This document shows, piece after piece, positions 16,958 to 26,981 of a stretch of DNA of 64,000 nucleotides; positions within the stretch are counted from its first letter, which is position 1, and the number at the start of each line of letters is the position of its first letter. Both the position numbers and the translations under genes were made by a program. The DNA lies in the NCBI RefSeq assembly GCF_001458175.1, contig NZ_CYPW01000027.1, positions 190,390 to 254,389 on the forward strand, written 5' to 3'. Source of the DNA: Shimia marina. Its GTDB lineage: Bacteria; Pseudomonadota; Alphaproteobacteria; Rhodobacterales; Rhodobacteraceae. The notes below the pieces were generated by a model. That model searched no databases. It was given only the letters and a program-made list of their open reading frames with translations, and was not told the DNA's origin.

Positions 16958-17704
16958 TTACACCAGCCCGTCAATTGTACGCCCAAGACGAAATGGCGCG
17001 GCAAAGGCCACGAGGCAAACAGCAATGGACTGTAAAATGAGAAGGGCACGGCCCGATTGAAGGACGTCCCATGCTCTACGCAGGCTCTCGATCTCAGCGA
17101 TGAGTGCGTCATAGGTCAGAGCCAAAACCCGATAGTCTGCGGCAATTTCCGGGCGGGTGGGTTCCAGATGTTCCAGGGCCATCACTGTTGGCACGTCGCG
17201 GGTGTCGAATGCGAGAAACTCTGCGGCCTCCAGCTCGGCGGCGGCCTTTTCCATCGCAGCACGCTCACGTGCCCGACCAAAGAGCAGTGTGAACCCCTCA
17301 AGAGGTGCCGTGCGCTCGGTAACAGAGACAAAAAGCGGCAAGGCGGTGTTGCCTGCGGAGCTGGCGGAAAGATATTCTACCTTTTCGCAGAGCTTGATCA
17401 AATCCGCGTCTTTTGACCCCACGCAGTAGCGCAGGCGGAAGCGGGCGGCATCAGCATCAAAGGCGCGGCTGGCGGTATAGGCCACGGTCACCTGACGATT
17501 GAGGGCTGTGCTATCATCCTGATAGATCCCGACAGCAATAGCAACAACCGCGCCGAGACCACCAAGGGCCACCCAAATGACATCGGCGACCTCCCATGCC
17601 TTTGATCGATGGGCGAACTTGAACAGCAGCAGCGCACCGATGCTGCCAATAGCAAAGCAAAGCAGGATCAAAGGCAGTTGATAGAGGTTGATGAAGTCGA
17701 CCAT
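16958..17704 (-). CDS. Membrane protein of unknown function
   Basis: A 248-residue protein with two transmembrane helices near the N-terminus (about 8-28 and 42-60), an extracytoplasmic region of about 150 residues and a final helix near 222-240. The middle part contains Cys-bearing segments (RLRYCVGSKDADLIKLCEKVEYL) and an Ala/Glu-rich helical stretch (ERAAMEKAAAELEAAEFLAF) that could be a short coiled coil. I do not recognise a family. It reads toward the metalloprotease gene (44 bases) and may share its transcript. Confidence 0.6.
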   Translation of the reverse strand: MVDFINLYQLPLILLCFAIGSIGALLLFKFAHRSKAWEVADVIWVALGGLGAVVAIAVGIYQDDSTALNRQVTVAYTASRAFDADAARFRLRYCVGSKDADLIKLCEKVEYLSASSAGNTALPLFVSVTERTAPLEGFTLLFGRARERAAMEKAAAELEAAEFLAFDTRDVPTVMALEHLEPTRPEIAADYRVLALTYDALIAEIESLRRAWDVLQSGRALLILQSIAVCLVAFAAPFRLGRTIDGLV

Positions 17705-17877
17705 GGGATGAACCTAGCATCTAAAGGTTGTAACAGGGATCACAGGTGGGTCAGCGCCGGATAGTGTAGCAGCCTTCGCGCTTCGCGTCTTTCCTTGCGG
17801 CTTTGGCTTCCGTATAGATTGACCTAATTGCAGGCTTAAGTCGCTTTCGGGCGCGGGTATTTGAATTGAGGTTGTAT

Positions 17878-18756
17878 ATGATGAAATTATTGTCGATCAC
17901 CAATTGTCAGGGGCCAGCGCTGTTCTGGCGTTTTCTTAAGCCTGGGGCAGCTGATTTTGATGCGCGGTTTCATTTTTTACGTCCAATTCAGGTACATTTG
18001 TTGACCGCTCAAGATGCAGAGAATGCGGCCAAGGTCATTGATGAAGCGGATGTCATTGTGGCGCAGCCCATCGTGCGCTCACCCGTAGATGCGGTCAAAT
18101 ATGATAATCTCAAAGCGCTTTGTGCCACGCAGGGAAAACAGCTTTTTACCATTCCTGCACTGCATTTCTCCGGGCAGTTCGCGTTGGAGCGCACATGTGT
18201 CTGGGATAATGCCTATCCATTTGGGCGGACCGAAGATGAAGCTCTGGTGCGGCTGTTTGCGGCAGGGGCTTCGGTGGAAGAGGCCGCGCGGTTCTATCAT
18301 GAAGAGCCGCTTATGAGCCGTGCAGAGCTGTTGGCGCAGATGGACCGTGCTGTGGATGAGTTTCGCACGCGCGAAGAGAGCTTTGACTATGATATCGCCA
18401 TGTCTGGATTTTACAGCGACAACTGGCGCAAGGCGCGGCTGCATCATGTGAAAGCGCATCCGACGGCCTATGTTTATCGTGATCTATCGATCAAAGTGGC
18501 CGAAATGCTTGGATTGAATGATTTTGATCTGGCCCGTGCAGAGGGGGCTTTGGGCAACAATCAATTTGAACTGCCCCTGAAGCGTTGGGTGATGGACGCC
18601 CTCGATATGGAGTTTGAGCAGCGCGATGATGTGGCGCTGTTTCACAATGAGGCCATTCCATTCACGCAGTTGATCGAGACGCTCTGGCAGTATTATGAAA
18701 CGCAGGGACGCGAGGCTGTGGAGCGGTCTTTGCCGCAGGAAATTCTCAACGTCTGA
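17878..18756 (+). CDS. WcbI-like polysaccharide biosynthesis protein
   Basis: A 292-residue cytoplasmic protein. The N-terminal LLSITNCQG (Cys10) and the following pattern match the WcbI domain family, thought to be acetyltransferase-like enzymes of capsule biosynthesis. A middle portion reads VIVAQPIVRSPVDAVKYDN, and the C-terminal half (DIAMSGFYSDNWRK, HPTAYVYRDLSIKVAEMLGL) also fits. ATG at 17878 or 17881 follows a GAGG; the earlier TTG is unlikely. No polysaccharide cluster surrounds it, so its pathway is unknown. Confidence 0.6.
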   Translation: MMKLLSITNCQGPALFWRFLKPGAADFDARFHFLRPIQVHLLTAQDAENAAKVIDEADVIVAQPIVRSPVDAVKYDNLKALCATQGKQLFTIPALHFSGQFALERTCVWDNAYPFGRTEDEALVRLFAAGASVEEAARFYHEEPLMSRAELLAQMDRAVDEFRTREESFDYDIAMSGFYSDNWRKARLHHVKAHPTAYVYRDLSIKVAEMLGLNDFDLARAEGALGNNQFELPLKRWVMDALDMEFEQRDDVALFHNEAIPFTQLIETLWQYYETQGREAVERSLPQEILNV

Positions 18757-18768
18757 CAGGGCTGCGCC

Positions 18769-19182
18769 TTATCGCGGTGTGGGCGCCAGCCGTTCCCCCG
18801 CCATGCACTCGCCGAAGTGATAGTCATAAAAGTGCTGATCCTGCGCTGCGCCAGCTTCTGAGCCGATGGCGGCGCCGATCATGCCAAAGGCCTCGGCCTG
18901 TTTGCGATCTCTTGTGCCAATGTAGCCAAGCCCCTCGCCAAGGGTGGTGCCGGTACGGCTGCCTTGCTCTGTGCCGCGCATACCGGAGGCCGCGCGGGCG
19001 TATTGATCACAGAAGATCTCGGTGCGCGGTTGATCTTGCGGCCATTGATGCAGGTCCGGCGTCTGGCGTTTGGGAGACGCAGGATGGGAGAGATGGTTGT
19101 TTTGATAGCGTTCACTGTCCGCACGTGCTTGGGCGAGGGCCGAGGAGGGCAGCAGAAGGACGAAGAGGAGGATCAGACGCAT
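18769..19182 (-). CDS. Small secreted protein of unknown function
   Basis: A 137-residue exported protein. The start beginning MRLILLFVLLLPSSALAQA gives a clear signal peptide cleaved near residue 19; the longer frame adds 17 residues without sense. The mature part contains two Cys and a Gly-rich helix-forming stretch (EAFGMIGAAIGSEAGAA), ending in FGECMAGERLAP. No family recognised. It is convergent with the WcbI-like gene (12 bases between stops). Confidence 0.55.
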   Translation of the reverse strand: MRLILLFVLLLPSSALAQARADSERYQNNHLSHPASPKRQTPDLHQWPQDQPRTEIFCDQYARAASGMRGTEQGSRTGTTLGEGLGYIGTRDRKQAEAFGMIGAAIGSEAGAAQDQHFYDYHFGECMAGERLAPTPR

Positions 19183-19218
19183 GGGCGGAGTTTGGCAGTG
19201 AGGCGGCGCAGGAGCAAG

Positions 19219-19247
19219 CCGTAGGGTGCGCATTTAGGCGCACCGTT
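19219..19247 (+). repeat. Intergenic repeat arm, copy 1
   Basis: GCCGTAGGGTGCGCATTTAG followed by GCGCACCGTTG matches the left arm of the element at 19613-19704. The right arm is missing here. Bases 19275-19318 also resemble 19158-19203 around the neighbouring gene's start codon, hinting at a local partial duplication. Confidence 0.55.
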
Positions 19248-19421
19248 GTGGGTGGAGCGCGCGGAGTGTGTCAGGCAGAGGCCGAGGATCTGGATCCGAC
19301 GCATGAGCGGAGTGAGGCAGGGGAGGCCACACTGCACGATGTCATAGTGAGATTTTCCTGACTTGTGAGCGTGTGGGGTATCGTCTTTAAGTTGTGAACT
19401 TTTAACTTAAGGAAGATTAAC

Positions 19422-19607
19422 GTGAAGACTTTGACTATCGTGGTCGCAGCGATCCTTGCGACAACAGGGCCCAGTGATGCTTTGACGCCCAAGATGATTG
19501 TTTCAATGACAACAGATGGTGCGGTGCAGCATGGAGGCGGATGCCGCAAAAGTTCCCCGCCCGGTCAGTGCTGTCATGCAGGTAAGCAGCCGTATCATTG
19601 TCACTAA
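19422..19607 (+). CDS. Small Cys/His-rich secreted peptide
   Basis: A 61-residue peptide starting with GTG after AAGGAAG. Residues 1-21 look like a signal peptide (MKTLTIVVAAILATTGPSDA). The remaining 40 residues carry three Cys and four His in GGCRKSSPPGQCCHAGKQP and a final YHCH. The HAG-x-QPYHCH ending is shared by many small exported proteins of unknown function and by excalibur/YHYH-like tails. It could bind a metal. It is flanked by the intergenic repeat, so its promoter context may be a recent assembly. Confidence 0.5.
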   Translation: MKTLTIVVAAILATTGPSDALTPKMIVSMTTDGAVQHGGGCRKSSPPGQCCHAGKQPYHCH

Positions 19608-19612
19608 GTAGG

Positions 19613-19704
19613 CCGTAGGGTGCGCATTTATGCGCACCGTTGTCGGGGGGATCAGTGGCGTGTGGCGTTGAAAGGATGGTGCGCAGTGAATGCGCACCCT
19701 ACGG
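19613..19704. repeat. Inverted-repeat intergenic element, copy 2
   Basis: Perfect 14-bp terminal inverted repeats CCGTAGGGTGCGCA (19613-19626) and TGCGCACCCTACGG (19691-19704). Inside each is a second TGCGCACC or GGTGCGCA pairing. It could fold as a long hairpin. It starts 5 bases after the small secreted peptide's stop and looks like a dispersed, nonautonomous repeat of the REP/MITE kind. Confidence 0.65.
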
Positions 19705-19750
19705 GAGGCAGTGCCCTGAGTAGGCTGGTTCCCATTTTCGTTCTGGCCAT

Positions 19751-21709
19751 TTACACATCCAACTCCTCCACAAATCGGGCATTTTCCTGAATGTACTGGA
19801 AGCGTTTTTCGGGCTTTTTGCCCATCAGATCTCCCACCAGCGCGTCGGTTTCGCCGGGTTCGTCCTCGTCAATTGTCACGCGGATCAGTTTGCGGGAATT
19901 TGGATCCATCGTGGTCTCTTTGAGGTCTTTGGCATCCATCTCGCCCAGACCTTTGAAGCGGCTCACGTCGATTTTGCCTTTGCCGCCGAGGCCCTTTTCC
20001 AGCCACTCGTTTTTCTCGGCCTCATCCACACAGTAGACACGTTTTGCGCCCTGGGTGAGGCGGAAGAGCGGGGGGCAGGCCATGTAGAGGTGGCCCGCGT
20101 CGATCATTGGGCGCATCTGGGTGTAGAAGAAGGTCATTAGCAGCGCGGCGATGTGGGCGCCGTCCACATCCGCGTCGGTCATGATGATGATCTTGTCATA
20201 ACGCAGATCGTCGACGTTGAATTTGGTGCCAAGCCCGACGCCAAGCGCCTGGGTCAGGTCGTTGATTTCCTGATTGGTGCCAATCTTGGAGCTGGCCGCG
20301 CCAAGCACGTTGAGGATCTTACCGCGCAGGGGCAAGAGCGCCTGTTTCTTGCGATCGCGTGCCATTTTGGCAGAGCCACCCGCGGAGTCCCCCTCGACGA
20401 TGAAAAGCTCGGTGCCTTCGCGGTTGGTGGCAGAACAATCCACCAGCTTGCCGGGCAGGCGCAGCTTCTTGGTGGCGGTTTTGCGGGCGGTTTCTTTCTC
20501 CTGACGGCGGCGCAGGCGCTCTTCGGCGCGCAGCACGAGGAAGTCGAGGATCGCGCCGGCGGATTTGGTGTCGGCGGCCAGCCAGTTGTCAAAGTGGTCG
20601 CGCACGGCGTTTTCCACCAGACGCTGGGCCTCCACTGTGGCGAGGCGGTCTTTGGTCTGGCCGACAAATTCGGGTTCGCTGATGAAGCAAGAGACCAGCG
20701 CGCAGCCGCCGGTGATCAGATCGTCGCGGGTGATCTGGGCGGCTTTCTTGTTGTTCACCAGCTCGCCGTAAGCCTTGATGCCTTTGAGCACGGCGGCCCA
20801 GAAGCCCGACACATGGGTGCCGCCTTCTGGCGTGGGGACGGTGTTACAGTAAGACTGGATGAAGCCGTCGCGGGACGGGGTCCAGTTGATGGCCCATTCG
20901 ACCTTGCCCGGCGTGTTGAAGCGCTCCTGAAAATCCACGGTGCCCGCAAAAGGCTGTTCGGCGTAGGTGGTCGCCTTGTCCATGGTTTCTTTGAGATAAT
21001 CCGCCAGACCGCCGGGGAAGTGGAAGGTGGCCTCTGTTGGGGTTTCGCCATCGTCAATGTGGGTTTTCCAACGGATTTCAACGCCCGAGAAGAGATAAGC
21101 TTTGGAGCGTATCGACTTGAAAAGACGGGCAGGTTTGAAACGGTGGGAGCCAAAGATCTGCTCATCCGCGTGAAAAGTCACGGTTGTGCCACGGCGGTTG
21201 GGCGCTGCGCCGACTTTCTCGACTTTGCCCTGCGGAATGCCACGAGAGAAACGCTGCTCATAGAGCTCTTTGTTGCGCGCAACCTGCACAACCATTAAGT
21301 CCGAGAGCGCATTCACCACGGAGGCACCCACGCCATGCAGACCGCCCGAGGTCTGATAGGCTTTGCCAGAGAACTTGCCGCCCGCGTGCAGGGTGCAGAG
21401 AATGACCTCCAGAGCCGATTTGTCTGGGAACTTGGGGTGGGGATCCACTGGGATGCCACGCCCGTTGTCGCGCACCGTCAGGGAATAGTCCTCATGCAGC
21501 TCGACCTCGATGCGATTGGCGTGGCCTGCCACGGCCTCGTCCATCGAGTTGTCGAGGATCTCAGCGACCATGTGGTGCAGCGCGCGCTCATCGGTGCCGC
21601 CGATATACATGCCCGGACGTTTTCGGACAGGTTCCAGCCCCTCAAGGACTTCAATGGAAGAGGCGTCGTAATCGGTCGGCTGGGTTTCGGCCAGAAGGTC
21701 GTTGGGCAT
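19751..21709 (-). CDS. parE: DNA topoisomerase IV subunit B
   Basis: A 652-residue type IIA topoisomerase ATPase subunit that with ParC decatenates daughter chromosomes. The GHKL ATPase domain holds EILDNSMDEAVAG, DNGRGIPVD and GGLHGVGASVVNALS. The Toprim domain has FIVEGDSAGGSAK and MTDADVDGAHIAALLMTFF. The C-terminus ends RFVEELDV as in ParE. The length is below GyrB (about 800), supporting ParE. It is monocistronic and divergent from ppk2. Confidence 0.95.
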   Translation of the reverse strand: MPNDLLAETQPTDYDASSIEVLEGLEPVRKRPGMYIGGTDERALHHMVAEILDNSMDEAVAGHANRIEVELHEDYSLTVRDNGRGIPVDPHPKFPDKSALEVILCTLHAGGKFSGKAYQTSGGLHGVGASVVNALSDLMVVQVARNKELYEQRFSRGIPQGKVEKVGAAPNRRGTTVTFHADEQIFGSHRFKPARLFKSIRSKAYLFSGVEIRWKTHIDDGETPTEATFHFPGGLADYLKETMDKATTYAEQPFAGTVDFQERFNTPGKVEWAINWTPSRDGFIQSYCNTVPTPEGGTHVSGFWAAVLKGIKAYGELVNNKKAAQITRDDLITGGCALVSCFISEPEFVGQTKDRLATVEAQRLVENAVRDHFDNWLAADTKSAGAILDFLVLRAEERLRRRQEKETARKTATKKLRLPGKLVDCSATNREGTELFIVEGDSAGGSAKMARDRKKQALLPLRGKILNVLGAASSKIGTNQEINDLTQALGVGLGTKFNVDDLRYDKIIIMTDADVDGAHIAALLMTFFYTQMRPMIDAGHLYMACPPLFRLTQGAKRVYCVDEAEKNEWLEKGLGGKGKIDVSRFKGLGEMDAKDLKETTMDPNSRKLIRVTIDEDEPGETDALVGDLMGKKPEKRFQYIQENARFVEELDV

Positions 21710-21915
21710 TCGCGGGCTGCTCTTGTTGGTGTTGCTTGGGGGGCATTATGTCAGGGCGTCGCGTGAGGGGGAAGGGGGGAAAGCATATGCGAGCCTTTGG
21801 CTGAGGCCAGATGCGCTGTCGCGCGTATGGGCAGTATAGATGTGGTGCGCCGTGGCGGTGCTCGTGCAATTTCAGAAAGCGGTCGCGTAAAAGGTGTATG
21901 GAATGTGACAGTTTC

Positions 21916-21929
21916 TTGACGTGTATCAA
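21916..21929. promoter_or_regulatory. FnrL-like box upstream of ppk2
   Basis: TTGACGTGTATCAA matches the FNR/FnrL consensus TTGAT-N4-ATCAA at nine of ten positions. It is centred about 69 bases before the ppk2 start. The remaining part of the 281-bp gap from parE shows no gene. Confidence 0.5.
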
Positions 21930-21990
21930 GGTGCGTTGTGGGCGGTGGTGTTACGTGCAGGTCAAACACCGTTGTAATCAGGAGACGCAT

Positions 21991-22959
21991 ATGACCACAC
22001 CTACCGAAGCCGCGATGATGGAGCAGAAAGTTGAGACCACAGCGGAGGTACAGGGCACCGTAGATACAGCTGTCAAAGACAGTGCGCCGGCCTCTCCTCG
22101 CAATGTGACGGCTGAGGAGCTGCGTCGCTCTTTTGAGAAGGGCGAGTATCCCTATGCAAAGAAACTGTCGCGCCGTGCCTATGAAGCGGAAAAGGCCAAG
22201 TTGCAGGCCGAACTGCTCAAGGTACAGTTGTGGGCTCAGGAGACTGGTCAGAAGTTTGTCATGCTTTTTGAGGGGCGCGACGCGGCCGGTAAAGGTGGAA
22301 CGATCAAGCGTTTTACCGAGCATTTGAATCCTCGTAATGCACGGGTTGTTGCGTTGAACAAGCCAACCGATGAAGAGCGTGGCCAATGGTACTTCCAGCG
22401 CTATATTGATCACCTGCCGACGGCTGGCGAAATGGTCCTGTATGACCGCAGCTGGTACAATCGCGCCGGTGTTGAGCGGGTCATGGGGTTCTGTGAACCT
22501 GGCGAATATCTGGAGTTTATGCGCCAGACACCTGAGCTTGAGCGGATGCTGGTGCGCTCTGGGATCCGTCTTTACAAATATTGGTTCTCGGTCACGCAAG
22601 ACGAGCAAGCACGCCGGTTCAAATCCCGTGAGACCGATCCTTTGAAGCAGTGGAAACTGAGCCCCATTGATAAGGCGTCGCTCTCAAAGTGGGGTGACTA
22701 CACCGAAGCCAAAGAGGCGATGTTCTTCTATACAGACACAGCGGATGCGCCTTGGACCGTGATCAAATCCAACGATAAGAAGCGCGCGCGTTTGAACTGT
22801 ATGCGCCATTTCTTGAGCACATTGGACTATCCGGGCAAGGATCTTGATGTCGCACAGCCTGCGGATCCTTTGATTGTAAATACGGCTAGCCATGTGATTC
22901 ACCAGTCAGAGCACATTCTGGGCTCTGCATTGCATCCAGACAGCAGAAAAGTTCGCTGA
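21991..22959 (+). CDS. ppk2: Polyphosphate kinase 2, class I
   Basis: A 322-residue kinase that moves phosphate between polyphosphate and nucleoside diphosphates. The Walker A motif GRDAAGKGG is at residues 95-103 and the Walker B/lid region YDRSWYNR at 151-158. NKPTDEERGQWYFQRY and the C-terminal DLDVAQPADPLI are also typical. An N-terminal extension of about 40 low-complexity residues precedes the core. The ATG at 21991 was chosen because CAGGAGACGC precedes it. The upstream FnrL-like box suggests oxygen-linked control. Followed by a perfect palindromic terminator. Confidence 0.9.
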   Translation: MTTPTEAAMMEQKVETTAEVQGTVDTAVKDSAPASPRNVTAEELRRSFEKGEYPYAKKLSRRAYEAEKAKLQAELLKVQLWAQETGQKFVMLFEGRDAAGKGGTIKRFTEHLNPRNARVVALNKPTDEERGQWYFQRYIDHLPTAGEMVLYDRSWYNRAGVERVMGFCEPGEYLEFMRQTPELERMLVRSGIRLYKYWFSVTQDEQARRFKSRETDPLKQWKLSPIDKASLSKWGDYTEAKEAMFFYTDTADAPWTVIKSNDKKRARLNCMRHFLSTLDYPGKDLDVAQPADPLIVNTASHVIHQSEHILGSALHPDSRKVR

Positions 22960-22979
22960 TTGGTTTGATTACGCAAAGG

Positions 22980-23005
22980 CAGCCAAAGCTTTAAAGCTTT
23001 GGCTG
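22980..23005 (+). terminator. Palindromic terminator after ppk2
   Basis: A perfect 26-bp palindrome: CAGCCAAAGCTTT at 22980-22992 and its complement at 22993-23005. It lies 20 bases after the ppk2 stop. The T-tract is poor, so efficiency is uncertain. Confidence 0.55.
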
Positions 23006-23075
23006 TCTGGCAATGTTCGGTGATTTAAGCCGCGTTGGCGCATGACGTGATGGCCAGTCGATACATTTGATGACA

Positions 23076-23089
23076 TTGAACATGTTCAA
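23076..23089. promoter_or_regulatory. Palindrome upstream of the MATE exporter
   Basis: TTGAACATGTTCAA, a perfect 14-bp palindrome, lies 43 bases before the MATE start codon. It is a candidate operator; no regulator gene is adjacent. Confidence 0.35.
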
Positions 23090-23132
23090 CAGCTCTCTTG
23101 CTCTGTTCAAATAACAGGCATAAGGCTGACGT

Positions 23133-24536
23133 ATGAACACGCCAGTACAGAACTTCAAGCCGACGCCGATGCCCACCGCAGATCATGTACGGGCCTTGCT
23201 GCGTCTCGGACTGCCCTTGATTGGTGGGCATGTTGCTCAGTTTGCCATCGGGCTGACGGACACAATCATGTTGGGCTGGTATTCGGTTGAGTCTCTGGCT
23301 GCGGTTGTGCTGGGCAGCACATTTTTCTTTGTGATCTTTATCCTTGGGTCTGGCTTTGCAATTGCTGTGATGCCTTTGGTTGCGGAAGCGGATGCTGAAG
23401 GTGATGAGCAGGCTTTGCGTCGGGTGACGCGCATGGGGCTTTGGCTGTCGTTGATCTTCGGCGTGATAGTGCAACCCCTTTTCTTCTTGTCACAACCGAT
23501 CCTCCTTGGGCTACAACAAGAACCGGAAGTGGCCGAGCTTGCACAGGCTTATTTGCGTATCGCTGGGCTGGGTCTGATCCCGGCGCTTTTGGTGATGGTG
23601 TTGAAGTCCTATTTGGCTGCGCTTGAGCATACCAGCGTGGTGTTCTGGGTCACACTTGCTGCTGTGCCTGTGAATGTTGTTGTCAATTACGGTTTGATCT
23701 TTGGCAATTGGGGACTGCCTGAAATGGGCGTGCGCGGTGCGGCGATTGCCTCCATAATTGTGCAGTTTGTGTCGCTGGCAGGTGTGATCCTTTACGCGGT
23801 GCGCGCCTTGCCTCAACATGTGCTGTTTGCACGGATCTGGCGTCCTGATTGGGAAGTCTTTGCGCAGGTGTTTCGCCTTGGTCTGCCGATTGGTTTGACC
23901 AATTTGGCGGAGGTGGGCTTGTTTGCGGCCTCGTCTTTGATGATGGGGTGGCTGGGCACCATTCCTCTGGCGGCACATGGCATTGCCCTCCAATTGGCCA
24001 GCCTGGCCTTCATGGTACATCTCGGTTTGTCCAATGCGGCAACTGTGCGGGCCGGGAATGCGCTGGGACGAAAAGATGCTGATCATATGGCGCGTGGCGC
24101 GTGGGTTGCGATCGTCATGTCACTTTCGATCGCATTTATCGCTGTGACGCTATTCCTGCTGTTTCCAGAACAACTGCTGGGGTTGTTCATCGATCCTGAA
24201 GAAACACAGCGGGAGGCCATTCTCGCGATTGGTGTCGGGCTGCTTTATACTGCGGCCCTGTTTCAGGTGGTTGATGGCGCGCAGGTCATGGCCTTGGGGT
24301 TGTTGCGGGGGGTGCAGGACACACGTGGTCCGATGGTGATTGCTGCGGTGAGCTACTGGATCATCGGCGTGCCTTGTGCCTATGTGCTCGGCTTTGTGGT
24401 TGGCCTAGGCGGGCAGGGGGTCTGGCTGGGGCTTGTGGTCGGTCTGACTGCGGCGGCCATTTTGTTGATGGCACGGTTCTGGATCACGGATCTGAGCCGT
24501 TTGCGCAAACGCTTTGCCGAAGGAAAAAGCGGCTAA
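23133..24536 (+). CDS. MATE-family multidrug efflux transporter
   Basis: A 467-residue inner-membrane exporter of the NorM branch of the MATE family, with 12 predicted helices in two homologous halves. Typical segments are PLIGGHVAQFAIGLTDTIMLGW near the N-terminus and the second-half counterpart LPIGLTNLAEVGLFAASSLMMGWLG. A gate-like LGLLRGVQDTRGPM is near residue 388. It exports cationic compounds using a Na+ or H+ gradient. It is alone on its strand, with a converging hypothetical gene downstream. Confidence 0.9.
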   Translation: MNTPVQNFKPTPMPTADHVRALLRLGLPLIGGHVAQFAIGLTDTIMLGWYSVESLAAVVLGSTFFFVIFILGSGFAIAVMPLVAEADAEGDEQALRRVTRMGLWLSLIFGVIVQPLFFLSQPILLGLQQEPEVAELAQAYLRIAGLGLIPALLVMVLKSYLAALEHTSVVFWVTLAAVPVNVVVNYGLIFGNWGLPEMGVRGAAIASIIVQFVSLAGVILYAVRALPQHVLFARIWRPDWEVFAQVFRLGLPIGLTNLAEVGLFAASSLMMGWLGTIPLAAHGIALQLASLAFMVHLGLSNAATVRAGNALGRKDADHMARGAWVAIVMSLSIAFIAVTLFLLFPEQLLGLFIDPEETQREAILAIGVGLLYTAALFQVVDGAQVMALGLLRGVQDTRGPMVIAAVSYWIIGVPCAYVLGFVVGLGGQGVWLGLVVGLTAAAILLMARFWITDLSRLRKRFAEGKSG

Positions 24537-24557
24537 GACTGCGACGAAAAGTGCGCG

Positions 24558-24962
24558 CTATTTTCCCTTCAGAAGCCGATCGGCCTTCTTTCGGACCAAT
24601 ACGGATCTGAGATCGTGCATCGTCAGTAAAAGGGCATCGGTGACGTCTTCAAGCTGCTCAGGCGTTGCCTTGGACTGTGCCCATTGCGCCGTCAGATTGA
24701 GGTGATCCACCGTGCGCAGAATATCGTCAATGTCACGGCGCGCAAGCAAGGCGCGCCGCTCCTCCATCCACTCCTGAATTGCCGTCTGGTCTTCTGCCGA
24801 GAGTTTGCGATCCCCTTGCGGTTTTACGTCACCATTTTTGACGTTCACCACGGCGATCTGATCCATCTCAATACGACGATGGCGATTTTGGGTGTCAACG
24901 CGAAACACCATTGCGCCATTTTCCCGTATCCGGAAGTAGTAATCTGGCAGGTCGCCACTCAT
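24558..24962 (-). CDS. Conserved hypothetical protein
   Basis: A 134-residue soluble protein, no signal peptide or membrane helix. The first 50 residues read as a small beta domain (YYFRIRENGAMVFRVDTQNRHRRIEMDQIAVVNVKNGDV). The rest is strongly helical and charged (EDQTAIQEWMEERRALLARRDIDDILRTVDHLNL). It starts 23 bases after the aspartate aminotransferase stop on the same strand, so co-transcription is likely. I do not recognise a family. Confidence 0.65.
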   Translation of the reverse strand: MSGDLPDYYFRIRENGAMVFRVDTQNRHRRIEMDQIAVVNVKNGDVKPQGDRKLSAEDQTAIQEWMEERRALLARRDIDDILRTVDHLNLTAQWAQSKATPEQLEDVTDALLLTMHDLRSVLVRKKADRLLKGK

Positions 24963-24985
24963 GATGAAGTCCTCATGGTCCGGTA

Positions 24986-26224
<1,239 letters not shown>

Positions 26225-26274
26225 TTAGGGTGCGCGGGAATGCCGTTCAAGAAAGAAGCGCCGGAGAGCCGAAA

Positions 26275-26691
26275 ATGCCCCAAGATCAAGTAGAAGAGAT
26301 GCCGGAACAGGCGCTTTCTGAAGACTATTGGTACGGAGGCGACGTTGCGACCTTCGGCGATCGCCTTGCGGCGGCACGGGAAGCAGCCGGGCTCAAGCCC
26401 GGTGAGTTCGCCAAACGGCTTGGCGTCAAGAAAAGTACCATCATAGCTTGGGAAGAAGACCTGAGCGAGCCGCGCGCCAACAGGTTGTCCATGATGGCAG
26501 GGCTTTTGAATGTTACTGTGGGATGGCTTTTGACCGGAGATGGTGAAGGTGTTGACCTTTCCGATGGGAGCGACAGTTCAGAGGCCGGTCTGGTTGCCAT
26601 TATGACGGAAATTCGCAATATTCGCATGAGTATGAAGCGCGATCTTGAGCGTTTGGCACGGCTGGAAAAGTCGCTGCGCAAAAAGGTTTGA
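26275..26691 (+). CDS. XRE-family helix-turn-helix regulator
   Basis: A 138-residue DNA-binding protein. The Cro/C1-type helix-turn-helix covers residues about 26-80 (FGDRLAAAREAAGLKPGEF, RLGVKKSTIIAWEEDLSEPRANRL). An acidic linker and a C-terminal helix with heptad-like spacing (IRNIRMSMKRDLERLARLEKSL) follow, suggesting coiled-coil dimerisation. ATG at 26275 after GGAGAGCC. Its stop lies two bases before the sdhE start, so the two are translated together. Target genes unknown. Confidence 0.85.
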   Translation: MPQDQVEEMPEQALSEDYWYGGDVATFGDRLAAAREAAGLKPGEFAKRLGVKKSTIIAWEEDLSEPRANRLSMMAGLLNVTVGWLLTGDGEGVDLSDGSDSSEAGLVAIMTEIRNIRMSMKRDLERLARLEKSLRKKV

Positions 26692-26693
26692 AC

Positions 26694-26981
26694 ATGTCTG
26701 ATCTGTCCCAGTCCCAGCCGCAGGAAACTTACGAGAATCGTCTCAAGCGGATGAAAATGCGTTCGATGCGCCGTGGCATAAAAGAAATGGATATCATTCT
26801 GGCGCGTTTTGCCGATGAAAACCTTGCAGAAATGGATGCACAGGCTCTGGATCTGTATGATGCTCTTTTGCATGAAAATGATCAGGATTTATATCAATGG
26901 GTTACGGGGCAAAAGCCCGCCCCTGATGCCTATGATGGATTGATTTCGCGCATTTCTACGACGATCAGCGGGCCAAATTGA
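26694..26981 (+). CDS. sdhE: Succinate dehydrogenase FAD assembly factor
   Basis: A 95-residue small protein of the SdhE/DUF339 (yeast Sdh5) family, which promotes covalent flavinylation of SdhA. The diagnostic motif appears as MRRGIKEMDIILARF with the RGxxE core. The tail DQDLYQWVTGQ matches the family. ATG at 26694 lies directly after the XRE stop. Coupling with a regulator rather than with sdh genes is the only odd point. Confidence 0.92.
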   Translation: MSDLSQSQPQETYENRLKRMKMRSMRRGIKEMDIILARFADENLAEMDAQALDLYDALLHENDQDLYQWVTGQKPAPDAYDGLISRISTTISGPN

